From: Nafulsella turpanensis ZLM-10
GTDB lineage: Bacteria > Bacteroidota > Bacteroidia > Cytophagales > Cyclobacteriaceae
Reading direction: 5' to 3'
Length of the DNA stretch: 35,195 nucleotides
NCBI RefSeq assembly: GCF_000346615.1
Contig: NZ_ANNU01000056.1
Coordinates: 1-35,195, forward strand
Below the pieces are notes generated by a model. That model made no database searches, was not told the DNA's origin, and was given only the letters and a program-made list of their open reading frames with translations. Below are positions 26,635-35,122 of this stretch, piece by piece. A program made the position numbers and the translations under genes. Within the stretch, counting starts at the first letter, position 1. The number at the start of each line of letters is the position of its first letter.

Positions 26635-27780
26635 ATGTTAAGTTTCTGGGAGAAGAATACTTTTTTACAATACGATTATATAGTAGTAGGTGGAGGTATT
26701 GTAGGCTTATCTACGGCCATTGCAGTAAAGGAAAAACAGCCGGCCGCACAGGTACTGGTCCTGGAACGGGGACTCTTTCCCTCAGGTGCCAGCACTAAAA
26801 ATGCCGGCTTTGCCTGCTTTGGCAGCCTTACCGAGCTCCTGGTCGATATTGAGCAAATGGGGGAAGAAGCGGCTTTGGCGCTTGTTAAGATGCGCTGGCA
26901 GGGCCTGCAGTTGTTGAGAGAGCGATTGGGCGATGAGAACTTCGGCTTTTTACAGCAGGGAGGTTATGAGCTTATCCGCGAGGCAGAAGAGCCGGCACTG
27001 GAAAAAATGGGAGAGGTCAATGCACTGCTGGAGCCGCTTTTCCAGCAAACTGTATTCCGGGAAGCCCCGGAAAAAATTAAGGAATTTGGTTTTAAGCAGG
27101 AGCAAATCCGTAATGTAGTCTATAACCCGTTGGAAGGCCAGGTCGATACCGGGCTAATGATGCGGCAGCTGATAGCCCTTGCCCAGGAGAAAGGCATCAG
27201 GCTTCTGACAGGGGTGCAGGTCCAAAAGCTGGAAGAAGAAGAGCAGCGGGTGGTGGTGCAGGTGCAAAATCCTGTAAGCGCTGAGCCTGTGTTCTTTTCA
27301 GCACCAAAAGTGGCCATTTGCACCAATGCTTTTTCAAGGCAGTTCCTGCCCGATATTGCCCTTGAACCGGGAAGGGGGCAGGTATTGGTAACAGAGCCCA
27401 TTGAAAAGCTGAAGTTTAAGGGTGTTTTTCATTATGATGAAGGCTACTACTATTTCCGGAACTATGGAAAGCGGGTTATTTTTGGCGGAGGCCGTAACCT
27501 CGATTTTGAAAGAGAAAACACCACTGAACTTAACCTCAACCAGCGGATACAGGAAGCACTGGAGCAGCAGTTAAGAGAAATAATATTGCCGGATCAGCCA
27601 TTTACCATTGCCCACCGCTGGTCGGGCATTATGGCTTTTGGCCCCGATAAACAGCCGGTTCTTCGGAAAATAGGAGAGCGAATGGTGGCTGGTATCCGTT
27701 TAGGCGGAATGGGAGTGGCCATTGGCAGTGGAATGGGGGCAGCAGTCGCCCGCCTGTTAACAGGCGAAAAGGCGGCATAA
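26635..27780 (+). CDS. DAO-family FAD-dependent oxidoreductase
   Basis: A 381-residue flavoenzyme of the D-amino-acid oxidase superfamily. The FAD site is GGGIVG (residues 19-24) with E44 ending strand 2 (VLVLERG), and GASTKNAGFACFG follows. The C-terminal FAD-contact segment GPDKQPVLRKIG ... GIRLGGMGVAIGSGMGAAVA is typical. Members oxidise secondary or primary amines (glycine, sarcosine, proline, D-amino acids). The substrate cannot be assigned, and no amino-acid pathway gene lies beside it. The ATG at 26635 is the only good start before the Rossmann strand. Confidence 0.9.
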   Translation: MLSFWEKNTFLQYDYIVVGGGIVGLSTAIAVKEKQPAAQVLVLERGLFPSGASTKNAGFACFGSLTELLVDIEQMGEEAALALVKMRWQGLQLLRERLGDENFGFLQQGGYELIREAEEPALEKMGEVNALLEPLFQQTVFREAPEKIKEFGFKQEQIRNVVYNPLEGQVDTGLMMRQLIALAQEKGIRLLTGVQVQKLEEEEQRVVVQVQNPVSAEPVFFSAPKVAICTNAFSRQFLPDIALEPGRGQVLVTEPIEKLKFKGVFHYDEGYYYFRNYGKRVIFGGGRNLDFERENTTELNLNQRIQEALEQQLREIILPDQPFTIAHRWSGIMAFGPDKQPVLRKIGERMVAGIRLGGMGVAIGSGMGAAVARLLTGEKAA

Positions 27781-27878
27781 TGAGCCATGATTCTTTTTAG
27801 CCGGCATATTTACCATTCTAATAATTTAGCCATTCAAGGTCATTACTCAAATTCCGTTTATTCTCCATCTGCTTTTCC

Positions 27879-28136
27879 ATGAACTACATTGAATTTATTG
27901 GCATTTTAGCCGCCATTTGTACAACCCTTGCCTTTTTGCCGCAGGTGATTAAAACCTGGAAATCTAAATCGGCGAAAGACCTGTCGCTGGGTATGTTCCT
28001 TCTCTTTTTTACCGGGGTAGCCCTGTGGCTCACCTATGGGCTGCTCATTTATAATATACCCATTATTCTGGCTAATAGTATTACTTTGGTACTGGCCGGA
28101 AGCCTGCTCTTTTTTAAGCTCATTTATAAGAATTAG
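27879..28136 (+). CDS. SemiSWEET-type sugar transporter
   Basis: An 85-residue membrane protein with three helices, the exact size of bacterial SemiSWEETs, which dimerise to make a sugar pore. The PQ-loop motif appears as P21-Q22 in LAFLPQVIKTWKSKSAKDLS. W50 and N66 (ALWLTYG, ILANSITL) match the substrate-pocket positions. The cargo (probably a mono- or disaccharide) is not determined. It lies between the oxidoreductase (98 bases) and nhaC (103 bases); co-transcription is uncertain. Confidence 0.92.
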   Translation: MNYIEFIGILAAICTTLAFLPQVIKTWKSKSAKDLSLGMFLLFFTGVALWLTYGLLIYNIPIILANSITLVLAGSLLFFKLIYKN

Positions 28137-28239
28137 TGCCGAAAAAGCGGATGGAATAATTTTTAAGCCACTTTTTTAATGGGCAGGTTCTTTTTTTTTA
28201 GGTATATTAACGGCTGCTTTAAAAATCAGCAATAATAAA

Positions 28240-29712
28240 ATGACTGAATCTGCAAGAAAACCAACACTGCTGGAGGCTCTCATTCCGGTAGTATTCCTGA
28301 TTGTTTTACTCTTTTTTAATGTCTTTTATGTTTTTGGTGACGAAGCCCTCGATGGCTCCAACCAGCTGATTCTGATCTTCTCTGCTGCCGTGGCAGGTTT
28401 AATCGGTATTCGTATAGGGGTAAGCTGGGATAAGATGCAGGACGGGATTGTGAGCAGTATAAGCTCTGCCATGTCGTCTATCCTTATTCTTTTGCTGATA
28501 GGAGCACTGGCAGGTACCTGGATGCTGAGTGGCATTGTTCCGGCCATGATTTATTATGGATTGCAGATTCTGAATCCAACCATTTTCCTGGTGGCCTCCT
28601 GCATCGTATGTGCAGTGGTTTCTATTGCGACCGGTTCGTCCTGGTCTACCATTGCTACCGTAGGGATTGCCCTGCTGGGAATCGGGCAGGCACTCGGTAT
28701 ATCCGAAGGACTGATAGCCGGTTCTATTATTTCCGGTGCCTATTTTGGCGATAAAATGTCGCCGCTGAGCGATACCACCAACCTGGCCCCCGCCATGGCA
28801 GGAACTGATTTGTTTACCCACATTCAGCACATGGCCTGGACCACGGTACCCTCTATCATTATTGCCCTTATTTTATACCTGATCATCGGTTTTACCCTGG
28901 ACAATGCCGCACCGGTTAATATCGATGATGTGCTGTATGCCATAGAGATGAATTTCAATATTAATGGCTGGCTGTTTATAGTGCCGGTTGTTGTTATTGT
29001 GCTAATTGTGAAAAAATTACCCGCCTTACCCGCCCTTCTGGTAGGAACACTGCTGGGCGGCTTGTTTGCTATCATCTTCCAGCCGCAGGCCATCGACGAA
29101 GTATCGGGCCTGCAGGGAGGATTGGAAGCTTACTATATTGCCGTAATGCGGGCGATGTATACAGAAATTACCATTGTAACAGAAAACGAAATGGTAAATG
29201 AGCTGCTGACTACCGGCGGTATGTCCGGTATGCTTTACACTATCTGGCTCATTATTTGTGCTATGGTGTTTGGTGGCGTAATGGAAGCCGCAGGATTATT
29301 GCAGCGGATTACGGAAGAAGTAATAAAGTGGGCGCATTCCACCGGTTCGCTCATTGCATCTACCGCAGGCACCTGTATTTTCTTTAACCTTACCGCCTCC
29401 GACCAATACCTGGCTATAGTGGTACCCGGGCGTATGTATGCTGATACCTACCGTGAAAGAGGCCTGAAGCCGGAGAACCTGAGTCGTACCCTGGAGGACT
29501 CTGCTACCGTTACTTCTGTTTTAGTCCCCTGGAATACCTGTGGCGCTACCCAGTCTGCCGTTTTAGGCGTGGCCACCATTGTGTATCTGCCGTACTGTTT
29601 TTTTAACATTATCAGTCCTATTATGACAGTGTTGTATGGCTATTTGAACATAAAAATCAACAGATACCGAAACATTCAGGAAGCAAGAGAAGATAAATTA
29701 GTAAATGTTTGA
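28240..29712 (+). CDS. nhaC: Na+/H+ antiporter NhaC
   Basis: A 490-residue inner-membrane antiporter with about 11-12 hydrophobic helices. The NhaC core SIATGSSWSTIATVGIALLGIGQALG and SIISGAYFGDKMSPLSDTTNLAPAMAGTDLFTHIQHMAWTTVPS is complete. A second stretch (TSVLVPWNTCGATQSAVLGVATIVYLPYCFFNIISP) closes the protein. It exports Na+ for H+ and helps in salt or alkaline conditions. A T-rich run (28192-28200) precedes it. The stop overlaps the start of the next gene by eight bases, implying translational coupling. Confidence 0.95.
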   Translation: MTESARKPTLLEALIPVVFLIVLLFFNVFYVFGDEALDGSNQLILIFSAAVAGLIGIRIGVSWDKMQDGIVSSISSAMSSILILLLIGALAGTWMLSGIVPAMIYYGLQILNPTIFLVASCIVCAVVSIATGSSWSTIATVGIALLGIGQALGISEGLIAGSIISGAYFGDKMSPLSDTTNLAPAMAGTDLFTHIQHMAWTTVPSIIIALILYLIIGFTLDNAAPVNIDDVLYAIEMNFNINGWLFIVPVVVIVLIVKKLPALPALLVGTLLGGLFAIIFQPQAIDEVSGLQGGLEAYYIAVMRAMYTEITIVTENEMVNELLTTGGMSGMLYTIWLIICAMVFGGVMEAAGLLQRITEEVIKWAHSTGSLIASTAGTCIFFNLTASDQYLAIVVPGRMYADTYRERGLKPENLSRTLEDSATVTSVLVPWNTCGATQSAVLGVATIVYLPYCFFNIISPIMTVLYGYLNIKINRYRNIQEAREDKLVNV

Positions 29713-30289
29713 GAAAGAGATAACAAAGGACCAGGTAAATAACCTGCCGTTGCAGCGGTACGAGGGAAAGGTAGTGGTGGTGAATACTGCCGGGCAACTT
29801 GCTTCTGCCCTGGAGGAACTGCAAAATGCCGCTGTCATTGGTTTTGATACGGAAAGCAAACCTACTTTTTATAAGGGGCAGTACAACCCGGTAGCCATGA
29901 TTCAGATGGCTATTCCTGGCAAGGTATTTTTAATCCGCATCAGCTTAACAGGCTTTACCCAGGGGCTGCGCGATATTTTCTCGAATAAAAAAATAGTAAA
30001 AGCAGGGATTTCCATTCGCGATGATATAAAAGATTTACAGCGCCTTGCTGCTTTTACCCCTCAAAATGTGGTGGACCTGAATGATGTGGCCAGCGAAATA
30101 GGTGTGATGAATATTGGGGTAAGGAGTCTGGCAGGTATCTTTTTAGGTATCCGTATCAGTAAAGGACAGCAGACCTCTAACTGGGAACGCGAAACCCTCT
30201 CCGACAGCCAGATTACCTATGCCGCTACCGATGCCTGGGTATGCCTGGAAATATACCAGAAGCTGGAACAAAAAGGATATATTTACTGA
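29705..30289 (+). CDS. DEDDy-type 3'-5' exonuclease (RNase D-like)
   Basis: A 194-residue single-domain exonuclease of the DnaQ/RNase D superfamily. The catalytic set is visible: D48 and E50 in VIGFDTESKP, D106 or D107 in KAGISIRDDIKDL, and Y172 with D176 in ITYAATDAWVCLEIYQKL, making it the DEDDy class. There is no HRDC or helicase part, so it is a stand-alone trimming nuclease for RNA or DNA. It overlaps nhaC by eight bases (ATGTTTGA), so its translation probably depends on that of the antiporter. The physiological link is unknown. Confidence 0.92.
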   Translation: MFEKEITKDQVNNLPLQRYEGKVVVVNTAGQLASALEELQNAAVIGFDTESKPTFYKGQYNPVAMIQMAIPGKVFLIRISLTGFTQGLRDIFSNKKIVKAGISIRDDIKDLQRLAAFTPQNVVDLNDVASEIGVMNIGVRSLAGIFLGIRISKGQQTSNWERETLSDSQITYAATDAWVCLEIYQKLEQKGYIY

Positions 30290-30366
30290 CACTCCGGTCT
30301 TTTAAAAAACGCATCGGGTTTTGAGAAAGCGGGTAGCATAATGCTTCTCTGGCACATACTCATTCC

Positions 30367-30972
30367 TTAGCTGTTTTCTTCCATTGTCACCTCTTCGAGC
30401 ATTTCCAGCTTTTCCATTAAGGAAGGGTAAAAGCTTTGCCGTACCGCCAGCAGCATCCGGCAGTCGGCGGTAAATTCCTGCTCGAGAATATCTAGTTCAT
30501 ACTCTTTAATGAGGCGCATTACTTCATTAGTGCTTTCGTAGCCGTAGCGGATGTGGAGTCTTTCTTTAACCACCTCTTCTATTATTTCACTGGCCGCAAT
30601 GGCATCGGCGGCAGCTGTTTTATAAGCAGTAATGAGCCCGCTTACGCCGAGCTTAGTACCTCCGAAATAGCGCACTACGACCACCAGCGTATTGGTCAGC
30701 TCATTAGACTTTATCTGGCCCAGGATAGGATCCCCTGCAGAATGGTTGGGTTCGCCATCGTCATTGGCACGGTATTTTTCCCCTTCGGCTCCGATGATGT
30801 AGGCATAACAATGGTGGCGGGCATCGTAATAAGTCTTTCTTAAATCTTCGAGCACTTCCTTTACTTCTTCCTCGGAGGTAATCGGGTAAGCAAGGCCAAT
30901 AAATTTACTGCCCTTTTCCTTGTACAGACTTTCGGCCGGGCGGCTGAGGGTTAAAAAAGTATCTTCTGCCAT
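30367..30972 (-). CDS. YigZ/IMPACT family protein
   Basis: A 201-residue protein of the YigZ (UPF0029/IMPACT) family. The core lies at residues 17-133: YKEKGSKFIGLAYPI, DARHHCYAYIIG, RANDDGEPNHSAGDPILGQI and VVVVRYFGGTKLGVSGLI. The C-terminal ferredoxin-like half (~140-201) is more variable. Bacterial members have no settled function; the eukaryotic relative IMPACT affects translation control. It is last in a minus-strand run (GT4, EamA, TPR, YigZ; gap 55 bases) and convergent with the exonuclease gene. Confidence 0.92.
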   Translation of the reverse strand: MAEDTFLTLSRPAESLYKEKGSKFIGLAYPITSEEEVKEVLEDLRKTYYDARHHCYAYIIGAEGEKYRANDDGEPNHSAGDPILGQIKSNELTNTLVVVVRYFGGTKLGVSGLITAYKTAAADAIAASEIIEEVVKERLHIRYGYESTNEVMRLIKEYELDILEQEFTADCRMLLAVRQSFYPSLMEKLEMLEEVTMEENS

Positions 30973-31027
30973 GTTAATTCAGTGCTGAAACTGCAAGATA
31001 AACGGTTTAAAGGCAGTTGCCAAATGG

Positions 31028-32155
31028 CTATTCGAGGTAAGTCTTTGCTTCGGGCTTAACCGGGTATTCAAAAGCAGCATATTCCAGCGCTTTTTTGTAG
31101 GCTGCCCGGGCCTGCTTTGCTTGCTGCCGGTGATGGTAAATTCTGCCGAGGCCGGCATAAGCCATGCTCCTGTACACATCGGCCATATAGTTGAGGCTTT
31201 TGCCTGTTTCCAGTGCGCTGGTATAGGAATTTAAGGCCTGCTCATAATCTTTAAGCTGTTTCTCCAGGTAAAGACCTTCGAAGAGTTCGCCAGCCATTTT
31301 AAAGAATGGTTCAGGTTGCTGGAGGAGGTATTGAATGTGAGGGCGTATCGGCTGATATTGCCCGTTGGCAATGTAGGCTTCGGCCAGCTGGGCCTTAAAT
31401 AAGCGGTTTTGTGGAAACTCCTGCTGAAGTCGCCGAATATTCCTTAAAGCCTCCTTAGGCTTGTTTTCATAGTACAGGTAAATCTGCACCAGAAAAACAG
31501 TTGCTTCGGGCTTCGTAAAAATATTTTCCCGGGAAGCCTGCTCCAATTGCCTGATACCTTTATTCTTGTCGCCACTCCGGAAGAAGAACATAAAAGGTTT
31601 ATACACCGGGTGTAGCTCAGGGTATTTTTCGCGATAGTAGTTATATAAACCCACCGGGAAATTAAATTCATTGTAGCTGCCGGCCAGCTCAAAGGCTTCC
31701 TTCATATAAGAATAGGCCTCTTTCGCCTCACCAATTGCTGCCATGTAATCTCCTTTATCGGCATGGAAACGGGTAAGGAGACTGTGGGCACTAAGGGCAA
31801 GGAAACTGGCCAGCGTTTCGTCCTGTTTCCGGGCAAGGTATACTTCAGAATGTTGAACAGTCTGGTGAAGATAGTCCTTAAAGACAGGAAAATAGGCGGA
31901 CTTGGTATGCATGGGGGCATCCATCCAGTAAAGGTTCAGGGCCTGCAGCATCGGAAAAACCGGATGGTCGGCAGGTACTGAAGTCCTCAGCTTCTTTAGC
32001 TTCTGTTGTACCAGGGCATGCTCGTTATTGTAAATCAGCCCTGTTATCTCCTCTACCTGTTCCAAAGCAGGCTTATCGGCCAGCAGGCTGTATTGCTGTG
32101 CCCAAAGGGATGAAGAAAGCAGCAAAAGCAAAAAAAACAGGCCAGTAGACTTCAT
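31028..32155 (-). CDS. Secreted TPR-repeat protein
   Basis: A 375-residue exported protein. Residues 1-20 are a signal peptide ending in SLWAQQ. The rest is helical, with TPR-like repeats best seen in the C-terminal half (PEATVFLVQIYLYYENKPKEALRNIRRLQ, LAEAYIANGQYQ, YMADVYRSMAYAGLGRIYHHRQQAKQARAAYKKALEYA). No enzyme motif is visible, so it is probably a periplasmic scaffold. It lies 23 bases after the EamA-type transporter and 55 bases before yigZ. A role in the neighbouring polysaccharide functions is possible but not shown. Confidence 0.82.
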   Translation of the reverse strand: MKSTGLFFLLLLLSSSLWAQQYSLLADKPALEQVEEITGLIYNNEHALVQQKLKKLRTSVPADHPVFPMLQALNLYWMDAPMHTKSAYFPVFKDYLHQTVQHSEVYLARKQDETLASFLALSAHSLLTRFHADKGDYMAAIGEAKEAYSYMKEAFELAGSYNEFNFPVGLYNYYREKYPELHPVYKPFMFFFRSGDKNKGIRQLEQASRENIFTKPEATVFLVQIYLYYENKPKEALRNIRRLQQEFPQNRLFKAQLAEAYIANGQYQPIRPHIQYLLQQPEPFFKMAGELFEGLYLEKQLKDYEQALNSYTSALETGKSLNYMADVYRSMAYAGLGRIYHHRQQAKQARAAYKKALEYAAFEYPVKPEAKTYLE

Positions 32156-32178
32156 AGGTGTATGAAGAAAAGCTGTTT

Positions 32179-33081
32179 TTAACTGAAATAGGCAAAAATT
32201 TCCTGGTAGGAGATGAGGAAAATGGCCAGTACCGCAAGGCCTAATCCTATTTTATTGGCAGCCAGAAGCTTTTCCTTAAATAAGATAATGGCAAAAAGCG
32301 ATGAAAACAAGATGATGTTAATATTTAAAATAGGATAGAAGAAGGCACCATTGTTTTCGAAAGCAGCCAGTCCTTTAACAATAAAATAAATGCTGAAGTA
32401 GTTGGGGATGCCAAGTCCGATACCTCCAATAAATTCTTTGAGTCCAATCTTTTGCCTCCTGACAGCCACCAGTCCGGTACCGATGAGCCCGGCTACGAAG
32501 AATATAACAAGAGGAAAAATGGCCGCTTCTGCATCGGTTAAGTAGCGGTAGGTAGTGTAGTTAATGGTCGTATCGATAATGCCACTGCAGGTAAATACAC
32601 CTACAGGGAGCAGCAGGAGGCCCCAGTTTTTTACCGCCAGCTCATCGGGCTTTTCTTTCTTTTTGATGGAGCTCAGGTAAATGGCCACGAAGGCAAGAAG
32701 AATACCCAGGTAATTAAGTCCGTTGAAGGGCTTCGATTCAATTTCAAATATAAACAAACTAAAAATTACCGGTATGGCCAGCGACATTTTAGCAGCTATG
32801 GAAGAGACCGTTACGCTCAGGCGCTGAGTGGTAACCGCCATCATGTAAAAGGTAAAAATAAAAATAACCCCCAGCAGCATGGCAAAGTACAGCCATTGGT
32901 TCTCTTTGGAGAGCAGGGCAGGTATGCCCTCCACATTGCCAAGGAAAATAAGGCCTGTTATAACACACACATAGTAATTGACCACTATGGCAGGCAGGGT
33001 GCGTATGCCAAATTTGGCAAAGGTGCGGAAGGCAATAAAGATAGCCACATTAAATAAAATGCCCAGTATCAGGTACAGCAT
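32179..33081 (-). CDS. EamA/DMT-superfamily transporter
   Basis: A 300-residue integral membrane protein with about ten hydrophobic helices in two similar halves, the layout of EamA-type drug/metabolite transporters. The start (LYLILGILFNVAIFIAFRTFAKFGIRTLPAIVVNYYVCVITGLIF) and the last helices (ILFSSLFAIILFKEKLLAANKIGLGLAVLAIFLIS) show the DMT pattern, FKEKL lying between the last two helices as usual. The cargo is unknown. It lies between the GT4 gene (50-base gap) and the TPR gene (23-base gap), so it is probably in an operon with both. Confidence 0.85.
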   Translation of the reverse strand: MLYLILGILFNVAIFIAFRTFAKFGIRTLPAIVVNYYVCVITGLIFLGNVEGIPALLSKENQWLYFAMLLGVIFIFTFYMMAVTTQRLSVTVSSIAAKMSLAIPVIFSLFIFEIESKPFNGLNYLGILLAFVAIYLSSIKKKEKPDELAVKNWGLLLLPVGVFTCSGIIDTTINYTTYRYLTDAEAAIFPLVIFFVAGLIGTGLVAVRRQKIGLKEFIGGIGLGIPNYFSIYFIVKGLAAFENNGAFFYPILNINIILFSSLFAIILFKEKLLAANKIGLGLAVLAIFLISYQEIFAYFS

Positions 33082-33131
33082 AGGGATTACAAATTTAAAG
33101 GCTGCAAAGGTACTATCTCCGGGTGAATAAT

Positions 33132-34355
33132 TTAGAAATCTCTCCCGCTTTTGGTTTTTGCCTCCTCATAAACCTCCATGATTTGCCGGCAAACTACCTG
33201 ACGGGAGTACCTGCTGCAAAAGTCATTTCTAATTTCCTGTTCATTATATCGAGCAAAATGTTGTTGTGCGCCGGCCAATGCAAGGGCAAGGGCTTCAGCA
33301 TTTCCTGCTTCTACCAAAAGGCCGTTTTTCTCATTTATAATGCTCTCTGGTCCACCACAGCGGGTACCAATGACCGGCTTTCCACAGGCAATCGCTTCTA
33401 TGAGTACCAGTGGCAGGTTTTCATGTAGGCTGGGAAGTACAAAAACCTGGCATTGCTGAAACTCCTTTAGTGCTTCTTTTCTGCTTAACCCGCCCAGCCA
33501 TGCCACCTTGTCTGATATACCCAGTTGGTGTGCCATCTGCTGGTATTCTTTTTCTCTGGAGCCGTCGCCTCCTATACGCAATTGACTGTTTGGCTGCGTA
33601 CTTGAGTATTGCTGAAAGGCCTCCAGCAGGAAAGGGATGCCTTTTTGGGGCTCCTGCCGACCGAGGGTAAAAAAAGTAAAGGCTGTAGAAGCCTCTTTGC
33701 TTTTTGGCGCAGGTCTGAAAAAATTCTCATTCACCAGGTTTGGGATATGCCGGAGCCCTGGAATTCCCCACTCGGCCAGGGTTTCCTGCTGCTGCGGGCT
33801 CACCACAATGGTAGCATAGGCCTGCCGGTAAGGTTTCTGCAGATAAGGGCTGAGCTTTCCATTTCGGCTGAGGAAACTTTTAAAAGGGAAGGGACTCATG
33901 TGCTCGGTAATGAGGTAGGGGATTTTATATTTTCGCCCCAGCTCCTTGGCCACCCAACCGCCCGGATAGGCGCTGTGGGCATGCAGTACATCTACCTTTC
34001 CGCAGCGGGCCATAAAGTCCAGTAAATGTTTTTCATTTACCTTGATGATGTTACGGATATTTCCGCTGAAAAACTTTCGGCTCCAGGCAAGTGCGGGACT
34101 ATAATATTCAAGAAGGTTAGGAGCAAGCTGTTTTTGAGCAGGCTTTTTAAAAAAGAACTTCCCCACTTTTACTAAACTACTGAAAGGCTCCCGGGCCCAG
34201 AGTAGCAGATCTTCCTCATGCGAGCCCCAGCTGCTGAGAGCGAAGGAGGAAGTCGGAAAAATGTGAGCGAGTGCCTCTGCCTGTTCTTTCGTGAAAATAC
34301 CTGCATGTGGCTGTTCAGCCGAAGGATACCAGGAAGGAATGATAAAAATATTCAT
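33132..34355 (-). CDS. GT4-family glycosyltransferase
   Basis: A 407-residue GT-B fold glycosyltransferase. The N-terminal acceptor domain starts FIIPSWYPSAEQPHAGIFTKEQAEAL and contains HAHSAYPGGWVAKEL. The C-terminal nucleotide-sugar domain has FFTLGRQEPQKGIPFLLEAF, LRIGGDGSREKEYQQMA and the catalytic E312-x7-E320 in SLHENLPLVLIEAIACGKPVIGTRCGG. It builds a surface glycan or exopolysaccharide in the cytoplasm; the sugar is unknown. It heads a minus-strand run with an EamA transporter, TPR protein and YigZ, and is divergent from a sulfotransferase. Confidence 0.94.
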   Translation of the reverse strand: MNIFIIPSWYPSAEQPHAGIFTKEQAEALAHIFPTSSFALSSWGSHEEDLLLWAREPFSSLVKVGKFFFKKPAQKQLAPNLLEYYSPALAWSRKFFSGNIRNIIKVNEKHLLDFMARCGKVDVLHAHSAYPGGWVAKELGRKYKIPYLITEHMSPFPFKSFLSRNGKLSPYLQKPYRQAYATIVVSPQQQETLAEWGIPGLRHIPNLVNENFFRPAPKSKEASTAFTFFTLGRQEPQKGIPFLLEAFQQYSSTQPNSQLRIGGDGSREKEYQQMAHQLGISDKVAWLGGLSRKEALKEFQQCQVFVLPSLHENLPLVLIEAIACGKPVIGTRCGGPESIINEKNGLLVEAGNAEALALALAGAQQHFARYNEQEIRNDFCSRYSRQVVCRQIMEVYEEAKTKSGRDF

Positions 34356-34432
34356 GGACTTAAATTACATTGTCCTTGCTACAGCAGTAGGTTTGGCTAA
34401 TTTCGGCTAAATTTAAGAAGTTTTTATTTCAA

Positions 34433-35122
34433 ATGATTATATCGCACAGGCACCGGTTTATCTTTATCAAAACCCAGAAAACAGCAGGCTCTTCACTGGA
34501 AATTGCTCTTTCGCGCATTTGTGGACCGGAAGATGTAATTACACCACTTACACATGAGGAGGAGGAAGTGCGAAAGGCACTGGGATATAGGGGCTGCCAG
34601 AATTACATTATTCCCTTTCGTCAATATAAAAGGCTGGACTGGGCAAAGCTTGCTTACTTCAGAAAGAGGGTGCAGTTTATTGAACATGCGTCGGCGGCTC
34701 AAATCCAGTGGTACATTGATCCGGATGTGTGGAGTAGCTATTTCAAGTTTTGCTTTGAGCGAAATCCCTGGGATAAAACTGTTTCTTACTATTACTGGCA
34801 TGAAGGGGATAAAACCCATGGAAGCATCCGCAACTTCTTAGAGACTGGAGAGGCAGGCGAAATGCTCGGTTTTAATTTATATTCGAGAGGAGGCATGCCG
34901 GTAGTAGACAAAGTTTTTTTATATGAAGACATGCCGGAAGCATTGCAGGAACTGTCGGGCAGGTTCAACTTAAAAGAGCCACTTACCCTGCCTGATTTCA
35001 AGGCTAAAGGGCAGGTTAGGAAAGACAGGCGTCATTATCGGGAAATTCTGTCCCTGGAGGAGCAGGAGCTTATTGCAAAAATTTTTGCAAGGGAGATTCG
35101 CTACTTTTCTTACAGCTTTTGA
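34433..35122 (+). CDS. Sulfotransferase family protein (PAPS-dependent)
   Basis: A 229-residue sulfotransferase of the carbohydrate (family 2) type. The 5'-phosphosulfate loop is FIKTQKTAGSS (residues 11-21) and the 3'-phosphate loop is CFERNPWDKTVSYYYW (107-122; R110, S118). The fold is normal for small bacterial members (~220-260 residues). It would transfer sulfate from PAPS to a sugar of a polysaccharide or glycolipid. It is divergent from the GT4 gene and may be the first gene of a polysaccharide cluster beyond the window. A weak hairpin, GTCTT (35141-35145) / AAGAC (35156-35160), follows the stop. Confidence 0.9.
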   Translation: MIISHRHRFIFIKTQKTAGSSLEIALSRICGPEDVITPLTHEEEEVRKALGYRGCQNYIIPFRQYKRLDWAKLAYFRKRVQFIEHASAAQIQWYIDPDVWSSYFKFCFERNPWDKTVSYYYWHEGDKTHGSIRNFLETGEAGEMLGFNLYSRGGMPVVDKVFLYEDMPEALQELSGRFNLKEPLTLPDFKAKGQVRKDRRHYREILSLEEQELIAKIFAREIRYFSYSF

